Shown here: positions 5,846 to 12,885 of the stretch, piece by piece
Layout: the number at the start of each line of letters is the position of its first letter
Position numbering within the stretch: the stretch's first letter is position 1
Assembly: GCA_028871595.1 (NCBI GenBank)
Contig: JAGWMT010000067.1
Location: 1 to 12,885, forward strand
Source of the DNA: Elusimicrobiota bacterium
Lineage (GTDB): Bacteria > Elusimicrobiota > Elusimicrobia > UBA1565 > UBA9628
DNA length: 12,885 nucleotides
Direction of reading: 5' to 3'
Notes under the pieces: model-generated
Told to the model about the DNA's origin: nothing
Databases searched by the model: none
The model's input: only the letters and a program-made list of their open reading frames with translations
Program-made: the position numbers and the translations under genes

Positions 5846-7051
5846 CTAGGACGCCAGCGCGGCCAGGCCCGGAAGGATCTTACCCTCGAGCAGTTCCAGG
5901 CTGGCGCCGCCGCCCGTGGAGCAGTGGCTCATCTTGTCGGCCAGCTTGGCCTTGGCGACGACGGAGAGGCTGTCCCCCCCGCCGACGATGGTGGTGACGC
6001 CGTTCTTCGTGGCGTCCGCCATGGCCTCGGCGACGGCGAAGCTCCCCTTGGAGAACGCCTCCATCTCGAAGATGCCCATGGGGCCGTTCCAGAAAACCGT
6101 CTTCGCCTTGGACACGTGCTCCGTGAAGAACTCGATGGCGTGCGGGCCGATGTCCACTCCGATCAGGTCGGCGGGGATGGACATCGCCTGGGTGACGGTG
6201 ACGGCGGCGTCGGGCTTGATCTCCCGCACGGCCAGATGATCGGCGGGCAGGAGGATTTCGACCTTCTTGTTGTAGCCCTTCTCGATGATCGCCTTCGCCG
6301 CCTCGATCTGGTCCTTTTCCAAAAGGGATTTGCCGATGCTGATGCCCTGCGCGGCCAGGAAGGTGTAGGCCATGCCGCCGCCGATCAGGAGCACGTCCAC
6401 GCGGTCGAGCAATTTGTCCAAGACGGCCAGCTTATCCGACACCTTGGCTCCTCCGATGATGGCCAAAAACGGCCGGGACGGGTTGCCGATGACGCGATCC
6501 AAGAATTCCAGCTCGCGCTGGACCAGGAAGCCGATGGCCCCGGGCAGATATTTCGTGACGCCCGCGGTGGACGCGTGCGCGCGGTGCAGGGCGCCGAAGG
6601 CGTCCTGAATGAACAGGTCGCCGTTCTTGGCCAGAGCCTTGGCGAACGACGGGTCGTTGGCCTCCTCCTCGGCGTGGAAGCGCAGGTTCTCGAGAAGCAG
6701 CACGTCCCCGGGTTTGAGCGCGGCGACGGCTTTCTCGGCGACGGGGCCGACGCAGTCCGACGCGAACGCCACCGGCTTCTTCAGGCGCTTCGCCAGTTCC
6801 TCAGCGACCGGCTTGAGGCTGTATTTCGGCTCGACCTTGCCCTTCGGCCGCCCCAGGTGCGCGATCAGCACGACCTTCGCGCCGCCGTCGATCAGCGCCT
6901 CGAGCGTCTTCAAGGTCTCGCGGATCCGGGAGTTGTCCTCGATCTTGGTCCCTTTCATCGGGACGTTGTAGTCCACGCGGACCAGCACGCGCTTGCCCTT
7001 GAACGTCATATCCTGCAGGCGCTTAAGCTTGAGGGCGGCCTTCTCGGTCAT
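5846..7051 (-). CDS. pgk: phosphoglycerate kinase
   Basis: The product is 401 aa, normal for bacterial Pgk, which transfers phosphate from 1,3-bisphosphoglycerate to ADP in the cytoplasm. Family motifs appear in order: RVLVRVDYNVP (21-31, usually DFNVP), RIRETLKTL, HLGRPKG (65-71), ENLRF, AFGALHRAHAS (151-161), GGAKVSDK, WNGPMGIFE, VGGGDS (356-361, nucleotide site) and STGGGASLE. The ATG at 7051 is preferred over the in-frame TTG at 7057, because AAGGA overlapping the arginase stop is seven bases upstream of the ATG and too close to the TTG. It follows the arginase gene by 10 bases and forms an operon with gap, its metabolic predecessor. Confidence 0.98.
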   Translation of the reverse strand: MTEKAALKLKRLQDMTFKGKRVLVRVDYNVPMKGTKIEDNSRIRETLKTLEALIDGGAKVVLIAHLGRPKGKVEPKYSLKPVAEELAKRLKKPVAFASDCVGPVAEKAVAALKPGDVLLLENLRFHAEEEANDPSFAKALAKNGDLFIQDAFGALHRAHASTAGVTKYLPGAIGFLVQRELEFLDRVIGNPSRPFLAIIGGAKVSDKLAVLDKLLDRVDVLLIGGGMAYTFLAAQGISIGKSLLEKDQIEAAKAIIEKGYNKKVEILLPADHLAVREIKPDAAVTVTQAMSIPADLIGVDIGPHAIEFFTEHVSKAKTVFWNGPMGIFEMEAFSKGSFAVAEAMADATKNGVTTIVGGGDSLSVVAKAKLADKMSHCSTGGGASLELLEGKILPGLAALAS

Positions 7052-7061
7052 TTTCAAATCC

Positions 7062-7976
7062 TTAGTAGATGTTCTTGCCCATCGCCGAGCAGATCAGCTC
7101 GGAGGCGAGCACGGCCGTGGCGTTCTGTGTGTCTTCCAGCGGGTTGACCTCGACGAGGTCCAGACCCAGCATGCGCTCGGAGTCCGCGACCAGCTCCATG
7201 AACAGGTGGCTTTCGCGGTAGGTGAGGCCGCCGCGCTTGATGGTGCCGGTGCCGGGCGCGTTGCCCGGGTCCACGGAGTCGATGTCGAAGCTGACGTGGA
7301 AGCCGGCGGTGCCGTCGCTGGCCATGTCGATGGCCTGCTCGGTCACCACGCCCATGCCGTAACGGTCGATTTCCTGCATGGAGAAGACGCGGATGCCGGA
7401 CTTGCGGATGTTGACGGCCTCGGCGCGGTCCACGTCGCGGATGCCGACCAGCACGACGTTGCGCGGATCGATCTTGGGCGAGAATCCGCCCAGGCGCGCG
7501 AAGTCCTTGTGCCCCATGCCCAGCAGGTGCGCCAGCGGCATGCCGTGGACGTTTCCGGTGGGCGACGTTTCCGGCGTGTTGATGTCCGCGTGCGCGTCCA
7601 CCCAGATCAGGCCGACCTTGCGGCCCTTGTCGCGGAACGCCCGCGACACCCCCGACACCGAGCCGACGGCCAGGCTGTGGTCGCCGCCCAAGGTGATCGG
7701 CGTGGAGCCGTTGGCGACCGCCTCGTAGGTCTGCTTCTCAAGACCCGAGCAGACCTTCAGGATGGCCGCCGCGTTCTTGAGCTTCCCCTTGGCGGACGGG
7801 GCGATCTTCGGGACGGCCAGGTCGCCCACGTCGGCGATCTCCAGGTCGAGGGCCTCCAGGCCCTCGATCAGGTTCGCGCGGCGGACGGCCGCGGGCCCGC
7901 CCGAGGCGCCGCGCTTCGAGGCGCCGTAATCGAGGGGCACGCCGATGATGGTGGCGTGTCGCTTCTTGCCGCTCAC
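7062..7976 (-). CDS. rocF: arginase
   Basis: The product is 304 aa, the normal length of a bacterial arginase, which hydrolyses L-arginine to ornithine and urea. All manganese ligands are present: His100 in GGDHSLAVGS, Asp127, His129 and Asp131 in DAHADINTP, and Asp231 and Asp233 in SFDIDSVDP. Arginase-type sequence GNVHGMPLAHLLG (141-153) and EVNPLEDTQNATA support arginase over agmatinase, though the ureohydrolase family has swapped substrates before. The start is GTG at 7976, four bases after the gap stop, without a strong ribosome binding site, so reinitiation is likely. It lies between gap and pgk, an unusual place for a nitrogen-metabolism enzyme. No other arginine gene is in the window. 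Confidence 0.93.
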   Translation of the reverse strand: MSGKKRHATIIGVPLDYGASKRGASGGPAAVRRANLIEGLEALDLEIADVGDLAVPKIAPSAKGKLKNAAAILKVCSGLEKQTYEAVANGSTPITLGGDHSLAVGSVSGVSRAFRDKGRKVGLIWVDAHADINTPETSPTGNVHGMPLAHLLGMGHKDFARLGGFSPKIDPRNVVLVGIRDVDRAEAVNIRKSGIRVFSMQEIDRYGMGVVTEQAIDMASDGTAGFHVSFDIDSVDPGNAPGTGTIKRGGLTYRESHLFMELVADSERMLGLDLVEVNPLEDTQNATAVLASELICSAMGKNIY

Positions 7977-7980
7977 CGTC

Positions 7981-9071
<1,091 letters not shown>

Positions 9072-9203
9072 GCGCGGCGGGTGGGTTTATTGACGCGCGA
9101 CAATATGTTTTTTGGCGGGAATCGATGAGCCGCGCCAGGATGGACGGCGAGTGATACGCGTTTTCCACAATCAAACCGCCACCGGGGACAGCGGACCGCG
9201 GGA

Positions 9204-9527
9204 TCAGCGCTTCGCGCGCCAGCCGAAACGCGCCAGGGGGATTTTTCCGTTCGCGCCGAACTTAATGCCTTCCTTCTCCAGCATGGCCCGCTGCATCGTC
9301 ACCGCGTACGGATGCGGCCGGGGGCTCACTCCCCCCGACGCGTTCACCACGCGCTGCCAGGGAACATCGGAAGCGTCGGGAAGCGCCTGGAGCGCGTAGC
9401 CGACCTGGCGCGCGTGGTTGGGCAGGCCGGCCAACGCCGCGATCTGACCGTAGGTGGCGACGCGGCCGCGCGGGATGCGCCGCGCGACCGCGTAGATGCG
9501 GCCGTAGCGGCCGGCCCCGCCGTTCAC
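9204..9527 (-). CDS. atl: alkyltransferase-like protein (DNA O6-alkylguanine sensor)
   Basis: The product is 107 aa, the size of stand-alone alkyltransferase-like proteins. It matches the DNA-binding domain of O6-methylguanine methyltransferases: IPRGRVATYGQIAALAG (18-34) with the recognition helix, then the arginine-finger region NHARQVGYAL (37-46). At the active site the methyltransferase PCHR is replaced by PWQR (56-59): Trp57 stands where the alkyl-accepting Cys would be. This is the hallmark of ATL proteins, which cannot remove the alkyl group but bind and flag the lesion for nucleotide excision repair. The GTG start overlaps the upstream stop as GTGA, so translation is coupled to the exported FlgD/OmpA-like protein, an odd partner. 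No Ada-type gene or operator is visible. Confidence 0.92.
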   Translation of the reverse strand: MNGGAGRYGRIYAVARRIPRGRVATYGQIAALAGLPNHARQVGYALQALPDASDVPWQRVVNASGGVSPRPHPYAVTMQRAMLEKEGIKFGANGKIPLARFGWRAKR

Positions 9528-10462
9528 CGGTTCAGCAGGACGACCTCCGCGCGCTGGTCGGAGAACGGGGCGCGCGCGGCGTCCACGGAGATGTTGCGTT
9601 CGGGAACCATCAGCTCTCGCAGCAGGAATTTCTGGATGGCCGCGGCCTGGGCATCGCCCAGTTCCTTGGTGTTGGCGTAGACGCGGACCGCGATGGGGAT
9701 CGCGGGGTAGCGGCGCTTGACCAGGTCTGCGGCGGAGCGCAGAAGGTCCTTGCCGGGTCCCTCCTGCAGGTCCTGGCCGTTCTTGTTCGTGCCGAACAGG
9801 ACGGCGGAGTCCATGCTGATGTGCAGGCCGGTGTCCTCCTGGTGGACGATGCCCTTGAACAGGAGCGGGTTGCCCACGCGCGTGCGCGGCGAGCCGTCGG
9901 GACTGGTGAACGTGTACACGGCGGAGTACGACCGTCCGGCGCGCACCCACTCGCCCTGGTCGTTCTGGCCGTTCCAGATGATCTCGTCGGGCGGATCGCC
10001 GGAACCCTCGTAGTGGTGGAAGACGCGGCCTTCCTCGTCGGCGATGGTCAGGCTCCAGCCCCATTTCTTGAGCTCGCGGGGGTCGCCCTTGCCGCCGCCC
10101 AGCAGGTTCTCCAGCTGTTCGCGGATCTTGAAGGCGATGCCCGGACGCTGGCTGAACGTGCCGCGCCACGGCTGGATGACGCGGTCGTTCATCAGGAATT
10201 CAGGATGGGTCCGCCGCCAGGACACCGTCAGCGGCGACACGGCGAGAAGGAGATTCTGGTCGGGCTTGAGCTCCGGCCGGATCGTCTCGAAAGGGTCCAC
10301 GTCGATCTTCAATGGCGGCTTGGTGTCCGTCAGCTTATTGCCGTCCGCCTTGATGACCACCTCCGTCGGCATGCCGCCGGAGACCGGCCCCGTGGACGCG
10401 GGCGTGTCCTGCGCCGACACCGAGACGGCGAGGAGCAATACGGCGATCGCGTTCATCATCAT
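9524..10462 (-). CDS. exported protein with FlgD-like Ig and divergent OmpA-like C-terminal domain
   Basis: The product is 312 aa. A signal peptide (about 1-17, cleavage near VSA-QD) is followed by a low-complexity stretch and a region of unknown fold. A FlgD/Ig-like module (about 135-200) contains IIWNGQNDQGEWVRAGRSYS, the pattern that ends such strands. The C-terminus (about 213-312) resembles an OmpA/MotB peptidoglycan-binding domain: ISMDSAVLFGTN, IAVRVYANT, LGDAQAAAIQKFL, AEVVLL. The block around the TD..G motif is shortened, and the expected Arg of LSxxRA is Gln272, so normal diaminopimelate binding is doubtful. The first of three consecutive ATGs (10462) is chosen because GGAG lies eight bases upstream. 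It follows the TonB-like gene by five bases, so it probably works with that envelope system. Confidence 0.8.
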   Translation of the reverse strand: MMMNAIAVLLLAVSVSAQDTPASTGPVSGGMPTEVVIKADGNKLTDTKPPLKIDVDPFETIRPELKPDQNLLLAVSPLTVSWRRTHPEFLMNDRVIQPWRGTFSQRPGIAFKIREQLENLLGGGKGDPRELKKWGWSLTIADEEGRVFHHYEGSGDPPDEIIWNGQNDQGEWVRAGRSYSAVYTFTSPDGSPRTRVGNPLLFKGIVHQEDTGLHISMDSAVLFGTNKNGQDLQEGPGKDLLRSAADLVKRRYPAIPIAVRVYANTKELGDAQAAAIQKFLLRELMVPERNISVDAARAPFSDQRAEVVLLNR

Positions 10463-10467
10463 GATAG

Positions 10468-11532
10468 TCACTCCAAAATAAAGCGGAAGGTGATCACGCC
10501 CCACTGCACGCCCGCCCCCGGCTTCGGGACGAAACGCCAGCTCTTCAACGACTCCATCGCGAGCTTGTCGATGCGGCCGTAGCCCGACGAATTCTCCACG
10601 CGCATGCCCGGCATGACGGCGCCGTCCTCGTCCACGGTGAAGCGGATGGCCACGTCGGCCTCCAGGATTCCCTGGTTTTTCGCCCAATCCGGGAACGGCG
10701 GCACGGCGTAGGCGGCGACCTTGCGGTCGGCCAGCGGTCCCTCGATCTCGATGCCCTTCTTCGCGGCGCCGGCCTGCTGGGCCTGACGGCGCTCCAGGCG
10801 CGGCGCGATGGCGGCGATCTTCTCCAGTTTGGGCGCCATGGCCGCCTGCGGACGGGCTTCCATCAAAATCGGCTTTTCCGGCAGCAGCGAGCCCAGCCCC
10901 TTGCGTTCCGGGCGCTCCTCGGGCGCGGCCTCCTGCAGGGCGCTGACGGCCGCCAGCGCCTGGCGGCGGGACGGGGTCTTGACGGACATTTCCGGAAGGC
11001 CGGCGACGGCCACCGCCTCGCGGCGGCGGTCCTCGAGCTCCAGGGCCTGCGGCAGATTCTTGATCCGCCGGCGGCCCACCTCCTCCAAGCGGGGCAAAGC
11101 GGCCAACGTGGCCGCGGCTTGGCGGCGGGTGATCTTCACGTCCAGCTTCGCCATGTCCACCGGATGTTCGGAAAGGTCCAACGCTTGGAGCTTCGGCCCC
11201 AGATTCCTCTTGGCGCGGTCCTCCAGCTTGGGGGCTTCGGCCAGCGCGAGCTTATGTTCGGGGATCTTGACCGAGAGCTGGGCCGGCGCGGCCGAATGCG
11301 GCGCGGTGGGCAGAGCCAGCTTGAGGAAATCGAACGTGGAGAGCGGCGGCGGCTTGGGCGCGGCGGCCTGCGCGGCACGCGGCTTGGGCGCGGAGATGAG
11401 CAGGTCGACGCCGTCCACCACTTTCGACGCCTGTTTCGGGGCTTCGCGCATCATCAGGCCGAAGAACACCAACAGCCCGCCGTGCAGGCCCACCGAGACA
11501 AGGACCGACGTCGGGATGCGCGCCTCAGCCAT
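10468..11532 (-). CDS. TonB-family energy transducer with an unusual repeat-bearing linker
   Basis: The product is 354 aa. There is one N-terminal membrane anchor (about 9-28) and a long Ala/Pro/Lys/Arg-rich periplasmic linker. The C-terminal TonB domain (about 275-354) contains PPFPDWAKNQGILEADVAIR, FTVDEDGAVMPGMRVENSSG and LKSWRFVPKP, ending in a beta strand. TonB proteins carry the proton-motive energy collected by ExbB/ExbD to outer-membrane receptors; a TolA-like role is an alternative. The linker is not the usual Pro-Glu/Pro-Lys stretch: it carries three degenerate copies of an (S/D)VK-x-ALA-x-LE block starting near residues 87, 132 and 184. It lies 18 bases after exbD. The start at 11532 has no strong ribosome binding site, only GAGG one base away. 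No TonB-dependent receptor gene is in the window. Confidence 0.88.
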   Translation of the reverse strand: MAEARIPTSVLVSVGLHGGLLVFFGLMMREAPKQASKVVDGVDLLISAPKPRAAQAAAPKPPPLSTFDFLKLALPTAPHSAAPAQLSVKIPEHKLALAEAPKLEDRAKRNLGPKLQALDLSEHPVDMAKLDVKITRRQAAATLAALPRLEEVGRRRIKNLPQALELEDRRREAVAVAGLPEMSVKTPSRRQALAAVSALQEAAPEERPERKGLGSLLPEKPILMEARPQAAMAPKLEKIAAIAPRLERRQAQQAGAAKKGIEIEGPLADRKVAAYAVPPFPDWAKNQGILEADVAIRFTVDEDGAVMPGMRVENSSGYGRIDKLAMESLKSWRFVPKPGAGVQWGVITFRFILE

Positions 11533-11550
11533 GCCTCTGGGACCCCATGT

Positions 11551-11958
11551 TCATTTCTGTTGTTCCGTCGCGATCGTCATGGACAGGGCGCCCGCGTCCT
11601 TCGCCCGTGCCATCAGGTCGGTCAGCTGCCCGGTCATCGCGTCCTTGTCGGCGCGGAGAATGACCAGCTTCGAATCGCTCTCGGCCAGCTTCTGCTTGAG
11701 CGTCTCCTCCAGCTTCTTCACGTCCGAGAACTTCTCGTAGTCCAACGCGTATTCGCCGTCCTTCGACAGCGTCAAAGTGATCTTGTCCTTCTCCTCGCCC
11801 TCCTGCGTGTGGGCCTTGGGGAGCTCCACCTTGATGGCCGGGTCCGACATCATCGGGGCGGTGACCATGAAGATGATGACCAAGACCAGGCACACGTCCA
11901 CGAGCGGCGTGATGTTGATGTCGGTGATGGGGGCGTCGTCGATGCTGGAACCGGCCAT
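11551..11958 (-). CDS. exbD: ExbD-family biopolymer transport protein, second copy
   Basis: The product is 135 aa, with one N-terminal membrane helix preceded by DINITPLVDV and followed by a periplasmic domain ending KDAGALSMTIATEQQK. The helix contains the essential Asp of PLVDVCLVLVIIFM (Asp21), thought to carry protons in ExbBD and MotAB motors. The ATG at 11958 shares one base with the stop of the preceding exbD (TGATG), so the two are translationally coupled. The first 38 or so residues are very similar to the neighbouring copy, while the periplasmic parts differ clearly. A heteromeric ExbD1/ExbD2 arrangement is possible. TolR is an alternative name for the same fold. Confidence 0.93.
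   Translation of the reverse strand: MAGSSIDDAPITDINITPLVDVCLVLVIIFMVTAPMMSDPAIKVELPKAHTQEGEEKDKITLTLSKDGEYALDYEKFSDVKKLEETLKQKLAESDSKLVILRADKDAMTGQLTDLMARAKDAGALSMTIATEQQK
11867..11940 (-). repeat. direct repeat with 12280-12353, from exbD duplication
   Basis: The 74 bases at 11867-11940 and 12280-12353 align without gaps with about 12 mismatches by eye, roughly 84 percent identity. Both encode the start of an ExbD: PIT-x-IN-x-TPLVDV, the membrane helix and the first bases after it. Outside this block the genes diverge. This is the conserved remnant of a tandem duplication, or is held similar by selection or gene conversion. Confidence 0.8.
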
Positions 11959-12374
11959 CAGGTCCCCCCTTCGGCCTTCATGATGGCCAGCTTCAGGGCG
12001 CCGGCCTGCTTCGATTGGTCCAGCACCTCGACGATCAGGCCGACCTTGTTCCGGGCGTCGGCGGTGACGATCACCATCTTGTCCTTGCTCCGGGCCAGCG
12101 CCTCGGACAGCACCCGCCGGAACGTGAACCCGTCGGTCTTCGTGCCGTTGACCGTCACGCCGCCGTCCAGGGAGATCTTGATCTGCACGTTCTCGTCCAC
12201 GGAGGCCTTGCCCTCCTGGTTCGACGGACGGGATTCCAGGACCTTGATCCCCAGAGTCACGGCCATGGGCGCGACGGCCATGAAGATGATGACGAGGACC
12301 AGGCACACGTCCACCAGAGGGGTGACGTTGATCGCCGTGATCGGTTCGTCGTCTTTCTGCGCCGCGCCGGCCAT
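11958..12374 (-). CDS. exbD: ExbD-family biopolymer transport protein, first copy
   Basis: The product is 138 aa, with the same plan as the following copy: a short cytoplasmic N-terminus, a membrane helix with the conserved Asp in PLVDVCLVLVIIFM, and a periplasmic domain ending QAGALKLAIMKAEGGT. It works with ExbB as the proton-driven motor that energises the TonB-family protein. The start at ATG 12374 is supported by GAGG seven bases upstream. It follows the exbB stop by 10 bases, and its own stop overlaps the next exbD start. The periplasmic half (about 45-120) differs strongly from the second copy, which suggests the pair have divided roles. Confidence 0.93.
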   Translation of the reverse strand: MAGAAQKDDEPITAINVTPLVDVCLVLVIIFMAVAPMAVTLGIKVLESRPSNQEGKASVDENVQIKISLDGGVTVNGTKTDGFTFRRVLSEALARSKDKMVIVTADARNKVGLIVEVLDQSKQAGALKLAIMKAEGGT

Positions 12375-12384
12375 TCTTTCCCCT

Positions 12385-12885
12385 CTACTTCGCGCCGAGC
12401 ATCACGATCAGGCGCGCGCTCGCCACTTCCATCTCGACCGTCGTTTTCTTCAGACGGCCCATGAAATAGTTGTACAGAACGGCCGCGGGGATGGCGACCA
12501 GAAGTCCCGCCGCCGTCGAGACCAGCGCCTCGGCGATGCCCGCGGCCACCACCGAAGGCCCGCCGGTTCCCGATGCCGCCAGGTCGCGGAAGGCCTTGAT
12601 GATGCCCACGACCGTGCCGAACAAGCCGATGAACGGCGCGATGTTTCCAAGGGTTCCCAGGATGGGCAGGAAGCGCTCCAGCTTCAGGCGCTCTTCCTTG
12701 AGCTTCGACAGCATCAGCTCCTCCAGATCCTTGCGCGAGCGCCCCGCGTGCAGGAGCCCGTAGGCGACGACCTGCGCCACCGCCGACGGATTTTTCTGGC
12801 ACCAGGCGGCCGCGGCGTCGGGCTTGCCGTTCTCCAGCTGCTTGCGCACCCCGCCCAATACGTCTTCGGCCTTGCCCGCCGCGCT
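12385..12885 (-). CDS. exbB: ExbB/TolQ/MotA-family proton channel protein, N-terminus beyond the window
   Basis: The frame is open from the window edge to the stop at 12385, giving 166 residues. No start codon has to be chosen: the reading continues past a TTG at 12858 into sequence that still looks coding (SAAGKAEDV). Visible parts are the end of the cytoplasmic loop, then the second membrane helix region with LPILGTLGNIAPFIGLFGTVVGIIKAF, then the third, GIAEALVSTAAGLLVAIPAAVLYNYF. These are the family signatures. ExbB forms the pentameric stator-like channel around ExbD in the inner membrane. It is followed after 10 bases by two exbD genes and the TonB-like gene. The operon promoter must lie outside the window. 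ExbB and TolQ are hard to separate on this fragment. Confidence 0.93.
   Translation of the reverse strand, partial: SAAGKAEDVLGGVRKQLENGKPDAAAAWCQKNPSAVAQVVAYGLLHAGRSRKDLEELMLSKLKEERLKLERFLPILGTLGNIAPFIGLFGTVVGIIKAFRDLAASGTGGPSVVAAGIAEALVSTAAGLLVAIPAAVLYNYFMGRLKKTTVEMEVASARLIVMLGAK

Noticed and set aside
7055..7057. TTG as an alternative start for pgk, two codons upstream
   Set aside because: The AAGGA ribosome site is only one base from the TTG but seven bases from the ATG at 7051.
5924..7147. 407-codon plus-strand open frame opposite pgk
   Set aside because: It is a shadow of pgk: long antisense frames without stops are expected at this G+C content, and pgk carries every family motif.
9138..9203. 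Possible terminator after the alkyltransferase-like gene (stem CCGCTG with TGGCGG followed by TTTGATT on the minus strand)
   Set aside because: The stem has only four standard pairs plus two wobble pairs, and the T-run is interrupted; too weak to call.

Overview
This is high-GC bacterial DNA (roughly two thirds G+C by eye) with a dense gene layout. Most genes lie on the minus strand; two lie on the plus strand. The organism is a diderm (Gram-negative) bacterium: there is an ExbB-ExbD-TonB energy-transducing set, a periplasmic lipoprotein and several signal-peptide proteins. The style of the genes (FlgD/OmpA-like secreted protein, atypical TonB, high GC) would fit an uncultivated lineage such as a high-GC Elusimicrobiota, but that placement is a guess from gene style. 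No ribosomal RNA or other marker is present to test it.

Layout from left to right. 1-314: start of an exported protein of unknown function (minus strand, cut by the window edge). 359-2217: a DNA-repair pair, class I photolyase followed by a NUDIX hydrolase, overlapping by ATGA. 2324-3457: a LivJ-type solute-binding lipoprotein on the plus strand, divergent from the photolyase. 3566-4506: a NadD-like nucleotidyltransferase with a signal peptide whose frame is broken once near its N-terminus. 4503-5243: a secreted ankyrin-repeat protein, convergent with it and overlapping by 4 bases. 5305-9071: one operon, promoter - gap - arginase - pgk - secG - tRNA-Leu(GAG) - terminator. 9204-12885: exbB - exbD - exbD - TonB-family protein - FlgD/OmpA-like exported protein - alkyltransferase-like DNA repair protein. 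Gaps in this last operon are at most 18 bases, and some stop and start codons overlap.

The most interesting signal is in the promoters. Five transcription units have a -10-like hexamer ending exactly six bases before the start codon. Three of these also have a TTGA-type -35 hexamer exactly 17 bases further upstream. Transcription would then start at the first base of the start codon, giving leaderless mRNAs. The gap operon is built differently: its predicted transcript has a 36-base leader with a perfect 8-bp hairpin almost at its 5' end, followed by a GGAGG ribosome binding site. The window therefore seems to show two translation-initiation modes side by side.

Other oddities: arginase sits between gap and pgk; no tpiA lies between pgk and secG; exbD is tandemly duplicated; the TonB-like linker carries degenerate internal repeats; and a nucleotidyltransferase domain appears to be exported.
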